DNA from: CAWBYL01 sp963793025
GTDB taxonomy: Bacteria; Actinomycetota; Acidimicrobiia; Acidimicrobiales; Acidimicrobilacustridaceae
Reading direction: 5' to 3'
Assembly (NCBI GenBank): GCA_963793025.1
Contig: CAWBYL010000006.1
Span: forward strand, 496,001 to 560,000
DNA: 64,000 bases
The notes below the pieces were generated by a model. The model was not told the DNA's origin. It did not search any database and saw nothing but the letters and a program-made list of their open reading frames with translations. Position numbers and translations under genes: made by a program. Of the stretch, positions 27,147 through 34,582 are shown one piece after another; the stretch's first letter is position 1, and each line of letters opens with the position of its first letter.

Positions 27147-28229
27147 ATGGACGCCGTGAGGACCCGATGGAGAGGTGGTGTGAGCGTGGAGACAGCGGAG
27201 CTGCTCTCCCTCGCCCGCGCCGGCGACGATGACGCCTTCCGGGCGCTGACCGGGCCACACCGTCGGGAGCTCCAGGTCCACTGCTATCGCATGCTCGGAT
27301 CGCTCCACGAGGCCGAGGACGCGGTTCAGGACACGCTCCTGGCCGCCTGGCGCGGCCTCGGTGGATACGAGGAACGGGCGTCGTTGCGGACCTGGCTGTA
27401 TCGAATCGCCACCCACCGGTGCCTGGACATCCGTCGCTCGGCTCGGCGCCGACCCGCTGCGGCGTGGGACGTGCCCGGAGTCGACCTGCTCGAGCCGACC
27501 CGGGTCAACGAGGTGGTGTGGCTCGAGCCCTGTCCCGATGCCTACCTCGAGCGGGGAGAACAACACCTGCTCGGTCCCGAGGCCCGCTTCGAACAGACCG
27601 AATCCATCTCCCTGGCCTTCATGACCGCCCTCCAGCACCTGCCGCCGCGCCAGGTCGCCGTGCTCGTGTTGCGCGACGTCCTCGGGTTCCGCGCCCGTGA
27701 GGTGGCCGAGATGCTCGACTCGAGCGTCGACTCGGTCACCAGCGCCCTCAAGCGGGCCCGGGCCGGCCTTCGGGACGGGTTGGCACCCACCGACGGACGT
27801 CCACCCGCCCCGGTCGCCGGCTCGCCCGCGGAGCAGGCTCTCGTGGCGAAGTTCGCGCGCGCCTGGGAAGCGGCCGATCCCGACGCCGTGGCGGCCCTGC
27901 TGACCGATGATGCCTTCATCTCCATGCCGCCGATGCCCTTCGGCTACGACGGTCGGGATCTCGTGGGCCGATTCTTCGCGGCGCTGTTCGACGCCGGACG
28001 CCGGTTCGAGCTGGTGCCCACCAGAGCCAACGGCCAGCCGGCGTTCGGTGCCTATCTCCGCTCACCGGTCGGCCGCTCGGCGGGAGCCGGCGTGTACGTG
28101 GTCACCATCAGCGGCGACCGAATCTGTGCCTTGACGCGGTTCGAGCGCACCCTGCTCTCACCGTTCGGTTTGCCGGAGGCGCTCCCGGCCCGAGACCGAG
28201 GTCGGGCGGCCGGCCCGGCCGGAGCGTAG
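27147..28229 (+). CDS. ECF RNA polymerase sigma factor with C-terminal SnoaL-like domain (SigX5/TIGR02960-like)
   Basis: 360 residues. Region 2 is FRALTGPHRRELQVHCYRMLGSLHEAEDAVQDTLLAAW (about 32-70), followed by RTWLYRIATHRCLDIRR; region 4 is HLPPRQVAVLVLRDVLGFRAREVAEMLDSSVDSVTSALKRARAGL. A SnoaL/NTF2 domain fills residues ~230-340. Sigma factors with this tail need no classical anti-sigma factor; the tail is thought to modulate activity. Start uncertain: ATG 27147, GTG 27180 and GTG 27186 are in frame, and GGAGAGG at 27169-27175 favours one of the GTGs. It is divergent from a DHFR-like gene. Confidence 0.88.
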   Translation: MDAVRTRWRGGVSVETAELLSLARAGDDDAFRALTGPHRRELQVHCYRMLGSLHEAEDAVQDTLLAAWRGLGGYEERASLRTWLYRIATHRCLDIRRSARRRPAAAWDVPGVDLLEPTRVNEVVWLEPCPDAYLERGEQHLLGPEARFEQTESISLAFMTALQHLPPRQVAVLVLRDVLGFRAREVAEMLDSSVDSVTSALKRARAGLRDGLAPTDGRPPAPVAGSPAEQALVAKFARAWEAADPDAVAALLTDDAFISMPPMPFGYDGRDLVGRFFAALFDAGRRFELVPTRANGQPAFGAYLRSPVGRSAGAGVYVVTISGDRICALTRFERTLLSPFGLPEALPARDRGRAAGPAGA

Positions 28230-28239
28230 GACGCCCCGA

Positions 28240-29451
28240 TCAGATCGTGATGGGTACCGCGCTGTAGCCCCGGACGGTGCTGGTGTGCACCCGGGTCGCG
28301 GCAGTGCGTTCGGCATCCCACTCCGGGAAGCGCTTCAGGGTCTCCTCGAGCCCGATGCGGCTCTCGAGGCGGGCCAGGGCGGCGCCGATGCAGAAGTGGA
28401 TGCCGTACCCGAAGGTGAGGTGGTGGGGGATCGAGCGGCGCACGTCGAAGCGGTCGGGGTCGGGGAAGGCCCGCTCGTCACGTCCCGCGCTCCCGGTCAG
28501 CATCAGCACCTTCGACCCCGCCGGGATCGTGGTGTCGTGCATCCGCACGTCCCTGGTCGTCCAGCGGCCGTTCACCGGCGAGGGCGGCTCGAAGCGCAGC
28601 AGCTCCTCGACGGCGTTGGCGATCAGGTCGGGCTCGGCGGCCAGGGCCGCCCGCTGATCGGGGTGCTCGGCGAGCACGAGGGCGGTGTTCCCGAGGAGCT
28701 TGGCCACGGTCTCGGTGCCGGCGACGTACAGGAGCATGCCGAAGCGCACGACCTCGTCGTCGGTGAGGGCCCGGGTGGCGCCGTCGTCCTCGGTCAGCTC
28801 GGCGGCGACGAGGGCGCTCATGAGGTCGTCGCGCGGCTCCTCGCGACGCTTGTTCATCAGGTCGACGAGGTAGCTGATCACCGCCATGCCGGCGTCCATG
28901 GACACCTGGTTGCGCATCCCGACGTCGGGTTCGATGTGGAAGATCCGCTCGACGTTGAGGCGCTGCTCCTCCTGGTCCTCCGGGGGCACGCCGACCAACG
29001 ACGAGATGACCCGGGACGGGAGCTGGGCGCCGAAGTCGTTCACGTAGTCGAACCCGCCGGAGCCGACGTGGGGATCGAGCAGATCGGCGCAGATCTGCCG
29101 GATCTGGCCCTCGATGGCCGAGATCCGGCGGGGCGTGAACGCCCGCGACACGAGCGATCGCAGCTTCGTGTGGTCCGGGGGGTCCATGTTGATCATCTGG
29201 TGGCTGCGGTCGAGCTCGGGGCCGAGGCTCTCGAGCACGGTCGAGTGCGCGGAGCTGAACGTCGACGGGTTCTTGCTGGCCGCCTCGACGTCGTCGAACC
29301 GACTGATCGCCCAGAAGTCCAGCCGGTCGTTGCGATACACGGGCGCTTCGTCGCGCAACCGCTTCCAGACCGGGTACGGGTCGTCATCGATGTCGACGTC
29401 GTAGGGATCCCAGTAGTGGTCGCTGGTCTCGCTGGCTGTGCCCGTGTGCAT
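28240..29451 (-). CDS. Cytochrome P450
   Basis: 403 residues from ATG at 29449-29451; upstream reading frame is an arginine-rich shadow. I-helix YVAGTETV, K-helix ExxR in VEELLRFEPPSP, and heme loop FGYGIHFCIGAALARLE with the thiolate Cys. The sequence DPPDHTKLRSLVSRAFTPRRI is the conserved C-helix region. It resembles the CYP families common in steroid- and terpene-degrading actinobacteria. An unusual 8-C run (29460-29467) lies just upstream of the start, giving a poly-G that could act as ribosome site. The end is 10 bp from the sigma-factor stop (convergent). No ferredoxin is next to it. Confidence 0.92.
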   Translation of the reverse strand: MHTGTASETSDHYWDPYDVDIDDDPYPVWKRLRDEAPVYRNDRLDFWAISRFDDVEAASKNPSTFSSAHSTVLESLGPELDRSHQMINMDPPDHTKLRSLVSRAFTPRRISAIEGQIRQICADLLDPHVGSGGFDYVNDFGAQLPSRVISSLVGVPPEDQEEQRLNVERIFHIEPDVGMRNQVSMDAGMAVISYLVDLMNKRREEPRDDLMSALVAAELTEDDGATRALTDDEVVRFGMLLYVAGTETVAKLLGNTALVLAEHPDQRAALAAEPDLIANAVEELLRFEPPSPVNGRWTTRDVRMHDTTIPAGSKVLMLTGSAGRDERAFPDPDRFDVRRSIPHHLTFGYGIHFCIGAALARLESRIGLEETLKRFPEWDAERTAATRVHTSTVRGYSAVPITI

Positions 29452-29666
29452 GTCGTGAACCCCCCCCGGCCCCCCGTGAGGTGGGCCCGGCAATTGTCTC
29501 ACGTGGATCCGGTCCAGCATCTGGGCTCCCGGGCGCGCAGCTCTCGCCTCGGCTCCCGTGGCCCGCAGCCTCGACAAGGTTTGCGTCAGTGCCGAGCGGC
29601 CTCGACCCTGGAGTACGTTGAATCCGGTGGGGGATGCGCCGGCAGCCCGGCATCGAGGGGGAAGTC

Positions 29667-30385
29667 GTGGGGATCAAGCTGTTCGCGTTCGGTCGTCGTC
29701 GGGAAGGCATGACGGCCGACGAGTTCCACACGTACTGGCGTGACGTGCACGCCCGGAAACTGGCCGACGAACCGACGTTGCGACGCCACGTCCGGCGCTT
29801 CGAGCTCAACCATCGGCTGCCCGAGGACTACGCGCGGGATGCCTACCGGCCCGAGGGCACCGGGCCCGGCTGGGACGGCGTGGCCGTCCTGTGGTTCGAC
29901 TCCATGGCGGACTTCGAGGCCATGCAGGCCGAGCCGGCCCATGCCGCCGTCGCCGAAGACGGCCGAAGTTCCGGGAGGACGAGCAGCTCGTCGTGTTCAC
30001 CCACGACCCCGAGGTGATCGTCGAGAAGGGCCAGCGTCAGGACGTCGGGGCCAAGATGGTCTGCATCCTCGGCCGCAATCCCGCCCTCGATCTGGCGACC
30101 TTCCACGACCACTGGCTGCACCACCACGGTGGCCTGTTCCAGCAGATTCCCGAGCTGAACGAGCCGCTGCTGGCCTACGACCAGAATCACGGCCTCGAGC
30201 TCGACGGGGCGGTGTTCGACGGCGTCACCGAGCAGTGGTTCACGTCGTTCGCCACGTTCCTCACCTCACTCGAGGTCGAGGCGGTGGAGCGAGAGGTCAA
30301 CCCGGACGTGGCCTACTTCCTCGATCCGAACAGCATCGAGTTCGTCATGGCCGGACCGCCCACGGTCGTCATCGACGACGCCTGA
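29667..30385 (+). pseudogene. Two-domain EthD-like protein interrupted by a 1-nt frameshift
   Basis: GTG 29667 (after GAGGGGG) starts VGIKLFAFGRRREGMTADEFHTYW, a first EthD/dimeric alpha-beta barrel repeat, which reads to about 29960. From 29961-29965 the frame must shift by one base to continue into KFREDEQLVVFTHDPEVIV and a second EthD repeat (LDLATFHDHWLHHHG) ending at 30385. Both halves are well preserved, so either one base was lost recently or it is an assembly/sequence error. EthD-type proteins bind small hydrophobic or quinone-like products; some are needed for P450 ether degradation, and a P450 lies divergently upstream. As written, the first frame ends at 30017. Confidence 0.7.
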
Positions 30386-30388
30386 CCA

Positions 30389-30445
30389 CCCCCGAGCTGG
30401 CTCCGTTCGTAACGGAAACCGTTACGAACGGAGCCAGCTCGGGGG
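30389..30445. repeat. Long perfect palindrome, dispersed repeat copy 1 and probable bidirectional terminator
   Basis: Two 27-bp arms (30389-30415 and 30419-30445) pair perfectly around an AAA loop. The core arm contains GGCTCCGTTCGTAACGG. An outer block CTGACCA (30382-30388) pairs with TGGTCAG (30453-30459) across a small bulge. It begins 3 bp after the EthD stop and ends 40 bp before the convergent GNAT stop. The same core recurs at 33875-33917. Confidence 0.8.
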
Positions 30446-30484
30446 GAGGGGCTGGTCAGCCGGGCCTGGGGACTGCAGGAGGTC

Positions 30485-31078
30485 CTAGGGCTGTGGCTCG
30501 CCGACCTGCGGATAGCCCGGGTACTCGGCGTCCAGCGTCAACGTGAGCGTGAGGACCTCACCGTCGTACGACGTCTTCGTGACCAGACCGGAGCGACGGA
30601 GGAGCTCGATCATCGGTCGGTTCTCGTTGAGCGTGTCGGCCACGAGCTGATCCACGCCGATCGACCGGGCGCACTCGACCAAGCGGGTGAGCAGGAGCGT
30701 TCCGGCTCCTCGGTTCTGCCACCTGTCGCCCACCACGAACGCGATCTCCGCACTTCGGGTTCCGGGCTCTCGGTCGAGCCGACCCACCGCGAGGATCTCG
30801 TCGTCGACGGTCATGACGAAGGCCTCGCGGTCGCGGTGATCGACCGTGGTGAACCGCCTCAGCTCGTCTGATGACAGGTGTGGGTGAAAGCCGAAGAACC
30901 GGCGACGGCTGGTGCGCTCGCTGAGGGTCTCGTGGAAGGCGAGGAGCCGAGGCTCGTCGGACGGCTCGATCGGGCGCATCAACACCGCTGTTCCGCCCTT
31001 CAGTCGTGCGCCTCTGACCTGGCTGGCTCCGTTCTTCCCGTCGGCCGGGCCGGAGCCGCGGGACCCGGGTGCGCTCAT
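30485..31078 (-). CDS. GNAT-family N-acetyltransferase
   Basis: 197 residues from ATG at 31076-31078. After a ~30-residue glycine/serine-rich start, the GNAT fold runs from VLMRPIEPSDEPRLLAFHETLS. Motif A, the acetyl-CoA pyrophosphate loop, is VVGDRWQNRGAGTLLLTRL, and motif B follows in VADTLNENRPMIELLRRSG. It resembles the acetyltransferase domains found alone or fused to acyl-CoA synthetases. The acceptor is unknown. The gene lies 57 bp downstream of the DoxX-like gene on the same strand, so they may be co-transcribed, and it ends at the long palindrome. Confidence 0.88.
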   Translation of the reverse strand: MSAPGSRGSGPADGKNGASQVRGARLKGGTAVLMRPIEPSDEPRLLAFHETLSERTSRRRFFGFHPHLSSDELRRFTTVDHRDREAFVMTVDDEILAVGRLDREPGTRSAEIAFVVGDRWQNRGAGTLLLTRLVECARSIGVDQLVADTLNENRPMIELLRRSGLVTKTSYDGEVLTLTLTLDAEYPGYPQVGEPQP

Positions 31079-31135
31079 GGCAACTCTTCTCGTCGATGGC
31101 GGTGTCGCCCGGACGGCGGCACCGCTGGGCCCCGT

Positions 31136-31759
31136 CTAGACCAGTGCAGGGAAGCGCTTCACGATGTCCATCTGGCCCCAACGGTGGCCGAACCCGACCG
31201 TGTCGCCGGCGTGGACCAGTGCCAATCCGACGAGCACCATGGCGTAGATCAGGTGGTCGTCGAGGAACGGGTTGGTAGCGATCGGCAGGCTGGCCGCCCA
31301 CATGAACACCAGAAGCGACCCTCCCGAGACCGCCGCGATACGCATGCCGATGCCGAGAGCCAGGGCGAGCCCGATCGCCAACAGGGCGATCATGAACAGC
31401 CAGTCGGCCCAGGTGGCACCGGAGAGGCGATGGAACACCCCGGCGAACGGGCCGGTGACGCCCTTGAGGTACCCGGTGGTGGGAGAGCCACCGTTCAGCC
31501 AGGACTTCGCCGACGTGGTGCTCTTGCCGAGCCCGAAAACCTTGTCGACGAAGGCCCACAGGAAGACGAAGCTGATGCTGATGCGGGTCAGTGCCCATAC
31601 GTAGCGGGCGGCCCGCTGCTCGTCGAAGGGATGGTTCGCTTCTGACGGCGGGGTTGGCGCGGTGTCTTCGGTCGGCCGGTCACCGCTCGACACGCGAGAC
31701 CTTGTGGGATTCGGATCGTGGGCCCCGGCGTCGGTACTGAGGCCTTCGGTCACGCTCAT
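31136..31759 (-). CDS. DoxX/DoxD-like integral membrane protein
   Basis: 207 residues from ATG at 31757-31759. The first ~48 residues are polar and low-complexity. Then come four hydrophobic helices: ALTRISISFVFLWAFVDKVFGLG, a helix around WADWLFMIALLAIGLALALGIG, one around AVSGGSLLVFMWAASLP, and one around LIYAMVLVGLALVHAGD. The first helix with its FxWAxxDKxFGLG stretch is typical of DoxX/DoxD proteins. DoxD is the large subunit of a thiosulfate:quinone oxidoreductase in Acidianus, but most homologues are uncharacterised and no DoxA is present, so sulfur oxidation is not claimed. Confidence 0.75.
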   Translation of the reverse strand: MSVTEGLSTDAGAHDPNPTRSRVSSGDRPTEDTAPTPPSEANHPFDEQRAARYVWALTRISISFVFLWAFVDKVFGLGKSTTSAKSWLNGGSPTTGYLKGVTGPFAGVFHRLSGATWADWLFMIALLAIGLALALGIGMRIAAVSGGSLLVFMWAASLPIATNPFLDDHLIYAMVLVGLALVHAGDTVGFGHRWGQMDIVKRFPALV

Positions 31760-31858
31760 TGGTTCCCTGGTTTCGTTCGACGCGCTCGAAGCGCGACACG
31801 ACGCCCCGGAAGATCCGGGCGCCGCGAGTTGCCCCCGTCCGACGGGCTGAGGCCCGGC

Positions 31859-31870
31859 GGGGGGGGGGGG
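31859..31870. repeat. Homopolymeric G12 tract
   Basis: Twelve consecutive G in the gap between the DoxX-like gene (minus strand, start 31759) and the small regulator (plus strand). It is 100 bp upstream of the DoxX-like start codon. Such a tract is prone to slippage and could alter promoter spacing; it could equally be a sequencing weak point. Confidence 0.5.
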
Positions 31871-32014
31871 TCATCGCTGCCGGTCGCTCGGAACCTGCAT
31901 CGCCAAGTCCGGATGGGCCTCCGCGAGAGAGGAGGGGGGCTTCTCCGAGCGACCCCTGCAACGTGGAGGGTAGTCCGGCTGCTGCTTACTAGCAATGGAT
32001 TACAGGAATCACGT

Positions 32015-32020
32015 TACAAT
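32015..32020 (+). promoter_or_regulatory. Candidate -10 box of a leaderless regulator transcript
   Basis: TACAAT, a near-consensus -10, ends 7 nt before GTG 32028. The surrounding 31985-32020 stretch is markedly more AT-rich than the rest of the window. No convincing -35 is seen. Confidence 0.5.
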
Positions 32021-32027
32021 GATCGGG

Positions 32028-32354
32028 GTGCCGAGCGAGTGGGGCTTCTTGACGAACCATGCCCGGGCCCTGTTGTTCATCGCCCACGATCCCGAGGCGC
32101 GCCTGATCGACGTGGCCAACGCCATCGGCGTCACCGAGCGAACCGCGTTCGGCATCGTGGGGGACCTCACCGCCGCCGGCTACGTGATCAAGGAGAAGGA
32201 CGGCCGCCGCAACCGCTACCACGTGCAGGAGAACGTCCCGCTCCACGACGCCATCAGTCGCGAGCGCACCGTCGGGGAGGTGCTGGACCTCCTCGGCCAC
32301 CCCACGGCCCGGCCGACCGAGAAGGTGGTGTCGAGAAGACCCGGTCAGCCCTGA
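32028..32354 (+). CDS. Small winged-helix transcriptional regulator (paralogue of 42568-42891)
   Basis: 108 residues from GTG 32028, chosen for its TACAAT box 7 nt upstream; ATG 31995 and ATG 32019 are longer alternatives that would lie over the promoter. The fold is a MarR/ArsR-like winged helix: GFLTNHARALLFIAHDPEARLIDVANAIGVTERTAFGIVGDL is the HTH and VIKEKDGRRNRYHV is the basic beta-wing. The C-terminal ISRERTVGEVLDLL could be a dimer helix. No cysteine or ligand motif is visible. It converges on the desaturase gene and probably has targets elsewhere. The paralogue beside dabBA shares the TNHxxxL, GITER/GVTER and GRRNRY motifs. Confidence 0.8.
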   Translation: MPSEWGFLTNHARALLFIAHDPEARLIDVANAIGVTERTAFGIVGDLTAAGYVIKEKDGRRNRYHVQENVPLHDAISRERTVGEVLDLLGHPTARPTEKVVSRRPGQP

Positions 32355-32421
32355 GGTCAACCGTTCGAAACCCGTGCGGCCGTCGGCCCGTTGTCGACAC
32401 CAGCTTTGGATGAGGGGCTGG

Positions 32422-33519
32422 TCAGCCGGGGGTGGCCCGACCGAGTCGGCGCAGGTGCCGGTAGTGCGAACCGACCGCGGCGCGCAGGGTGCGCTGCACG
32501 TGGTGGGGGATCTGGTGGCTCGCGCACACGGACCGAACCACGACGGCGATCTCGGGGTAGGCGGTGTGGGGCACGCGGGGGAACAGGTGGTGCTCGGTCT
32601 GGTAGTTGAGCCCGCCGATGTACCAGGTGACCAGACGGGCGACCGGGCCCCGACCATGGCAGAAGTCGACCGTCGAACGGACCTGCCACTCGTGCCACGA
32701 GCACGTGCGGCGTTCGTCGCTCGTGCTGAACTCGGCCTGCTCGACGGCGTGGGCGAGCTGGAAGACGACGCCGAGCAGCAGTCCGGAGACGGCCAGGGTC
32801 AGGGCGATCCCGAGCACGACGATCCACCACGGGTGCAGAAGCATCGGAACCACGACCATGGCGACCACGAACGCGGTCTTGGTGGTCAGCATCACGGTGT
32901 AGTCACCGACGGAGGGACGCTTGCCGTTTCGGTCGCCTCGGATCGACTGCGACGCGATGCCGATCAGGTCGGCGACGATGATGGCCACGGCGGTGAAGCA
33001 GTAGAGGGCCCACAGGTAGAGGTGCTGGCAACGGTGCCACCGGCGACGCGCCTGTTGCGGCGCGAGGCGCGCCCAGGGGGCGAGTTCGATGTCGTCGTCC
33101 CGGCCCACGACGTTGGTGGCGCTGTGATGCACGTTGACGTGGCCCTTGATCCACTGGCGGGAGCTGGCGCCCAGCGCGTACATCGACCAGCCGACGGCGC
33201 GGTTGGACGCGCTGAGCCGCTTGGTGCCACCGGTGCGGAACAGGGCGTTGTGGTTGGCGTCGTGCTGGACGTTGAAGCCGACTGCGGCCATCGATACGGC
33301 GAGAGAGGTGCAGGCGAGAATCCCGAGCCACCACGACCCGGCGAGCAGCACCATGAGGTAGGAGCCGACGTACCAGCCACCGACGATGAGGGCCTTGCGT
33401 TGGAGGCGGCGGTGCGCTCGATGCAACGTCGGTCCGTCGAGGCGCTGCTCCACGGCCGCGTTGACGTCACTGGCGAAGTGATGACGGTCGACGGTCTCCA
33501 GGGTGGCGCCAGCGGGCAA
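32422..33519 (-). CDS. Fatty acid desaturase, front-end type
   Basis: The three diiron His boxes are complete: HDANH (HxxxH), HVNVHHSATN (HxxHH) and QTEHHLF (QxxHH); Gln in place of His in the third box is typical of front-end or acyl-lipid desaturases. Hydrophobic pairs of helices surround them. There is no cytochrome b5 domain. The 5' end is uncertain: the frame is open to ATG 33657, but 33525-33657 is better explained by the zinc-ribbon gene, so I take the TTG at 33519 just after that gene's stop (365 residues); GTG codons at 33576-33591 are alternatives. It introduces a double bond into membrane acyl chains, with an external electron donor. Confidence 0.82.
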   Translation of the reverse strand: MPAGATLETVDRHHFASDVNAAVEQRLDGPTLHRAHRRLQRKALIVGGWYVGSYLMVLLAGSWWLGILACTSLAVSMAAVGFNVQHDANHNALFRTGGTKRLSASNRAVGWSMYALGASSRQWIKGHVNVHHSATNVVGRDDDIELAPWARLAPQQARRRWHRCQHLYLWALYCFTAVAIIVADLIGIASQSIRGDRNGKRPSVGDYTVMLTTKTAFVVAMVVVPMLLHPWWIVVLGIALTLAVSGLLLGVVFQLAHAVEQAEFSTSDERRTCSWHEWQVRSTVDFCHGRGPVARLVTWYIGGLNYQTEHHLFPRVPHTAYPEIAVVVRSVCASHQIPHHVQRTLRAAVGSHYRHLRRLGRATPG

Positions 33520-33524
33520 GCCGG

Positions 33525-33728
33525 TCAGAGCGGCCTCGCCGTGCTCGTCGGCCGGCCGAGCAGGGCCACCCGACACGACGCACACAACCACATCTCGGGA
33601 AGGGTCCCCGGCTCCGTCGTGGGCTCCATCTCGAAGACCTGTCGGCAGCGCCCACACTGCTGGGAGGACCCAGCCGCGGCCGCGCCGCTCGTCGGTGCGT
33701 TGGGGTTCGCGGTCGGAAGATCGGCCAC
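33525..33728 (-). CDS. Small zinc-ribbon protein
   Basis: 67 residues from GTG at 33726-33728, preceded by a strong GAGGAG. A disordered Ala/Pro/Ser start is followed by CGRC (residues 25-28) and, 20 residues later, CASC (49-52), spaced like a zinc knuckle: CGRCRQVFEMEP ... MWLCASCRVALLG. It ends 5 bp before the proposed TTG start of the desaturase and is probably co-transcribed with it. Family not recognised; four-cysteine proteins of this size often bind zinc or iron and may assist the diiron desaturase, but that is a guess. Confidence 0.65.
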   Translation of the reverse strand: MADLPTANPNAPTSGAAAAGSSQQCGRCRQVFEMEPTTEPGTLPEMWLCASCRVALLGRPTSTARPL

Positions 33729-33874
33729 AGGGGTCTCCTCTGTACGTGCATCCTCAGTAGAGGCGTCGCAGAGGCGACCGATACGTCGATCGAGGCCGAA
33801 GCGTCCCCGCCAAGTCGGGTGAACGCCCAGCCTACGGCTCCATGCCCCCGGTTCCGCCGCCCCCACCTCGCCGA

Positions 33875-33917
33875 GTTGGCTCCGTTCGTAACGGAATCCG
33901 TTACGAACCGAGCCAAC
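33875..33917. repeat. Palindrome, dispersed repeat copy 2
   Basis: Arms 33875-33895 and 33897-33917 pair over 21 bp with one mismatch (at 33909). The core GGCTCCGTTCGTAACGGA is shared with the palindrome at 30389-30445, and flanking C- and G-runs (33860s and 33920s) lengthen the stem loosely. It lies 24 bp beyond the stop of the alkyltransferase-like gene (minus strand) and upstream of the zinc-ribbon gene, where it could end transcription. Confidence 0.75.
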
Positions 33918-33940
33918 TTGGGGGTGGGGGACGGTTGGGG

Positions 33941-34267
33941 TCAGTCGGGGCGGGCGAAACGGCCGTGCGGGGCGCGGCGCACCCTTCCGTCGCGGATCTC
34001 CACCCCCTCGGAGCGCAACAGCGCCGACTGTCGGCGCTCGTTGCCGGGAACCAGGCGACCGACGGCGTTGACGACTCGCCACCAGGGCACGTCGGCGTCG
34101 GTCGTGGCCAGCAGCCGCCCGACCAGACGAGACTGGCGAGGGCAGCCGGCGTCGGAGGCGACGTCGCCGTAGGAGACGACTTCCCCCGGTCCGAGCGAGT
34201 GGAGCACAGCGAGGATCCGCTCGAGTCGCTCGTCGGGTGGTGGAGGGCGATCGTCGCGGCTGCTCAC
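33941..34267 (-). CDS. Alkyltransferase-like protein (MGMT fold, no reactive cysteine)
   Basis: 108 residues from GTG at 34265-34267, the usual ATL size. The Ada/MGMT DNA-binding domain runs from ERILAVLHSLGPGEVVSYGDVA through SRLVGRLLATT, and the active-site PCHR of methyltransferases is replaced by PWWR (VPWWRVVNAVGRL), the diagnostic ATL change with Trp in place of Cys. ATLs bind O6-alkylguanine, flip it out and hand the lesion to nucleotide excision repair. RLVPGNERRQSALLRSEGVEI is the expected C-terminal substrate loop. A 7+7 bp palindrome, CACGATC-CGA-GATCGTG (34265-34281), covers the start codon. Confidence 0.88.
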   Translation of the reverse strand: MSSRDDRPPPPDERLERILAVLHSLGPGEVVSYGDVASDAGCPRQSRLVGRLLATTDADVPWWRVVNAVGRLVPGNERRQSALLRSEGVEIRDGRVRRAPHGRFARPD

Positions 34268-34582
34268 GATCCGAGATCGTGGCAGAGCGGTCCTGGCGAG
34301 ATGGGATCCACCGGGCCTCACGTCGTTCGCGACGGGGCAGATGTCACCGGTCGTGCAGCGCCGGTCGGTGGGAGAGGCCGAGACATGACCTACGCCGACC
34401 GGGAGGTGACGCGGAGGTGGAACGGGGGATTCCCAAGCGGCGGCTGATGTGTTAGAGCTGCTCGTGCGGTGGGACGCGTCGAAGGCTTGGACGCGCTTGT
34501 TCCCTCGGGCGGTACGCCGCCCTCGACGTGGTCTTCGTCGCCCGGGTGCGGCGTCCACCGCATACCAAGAAGGAGAATGCTG
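34268..34582. other. Gene-free stretch
   Basis: It contains the remainder of the CACGATC/GATCGTG palindrome at its left edge and the AAGAAGGAG ribosome site (34567-34574) of the next gene at its right edge. Promoters for the two divergent flanking genes must lie here. I see no convincing reading frame, RNA gene or terminator. Confidence 0.5.

Noticed and set aside
31136..31759. Thiosulfate oxidation role for the DoxX-like protein
   Set aside because: Only general DoxX-fold similarity; no DoxA or other sulfur gene is nearby.
33520..33657. N-terminal 46-residue extension of the desaturase
   Set aside because: The overlapping zinc-ribbon frame has a strong ribosome site and a CxxC pair; the extension is low-complexity.
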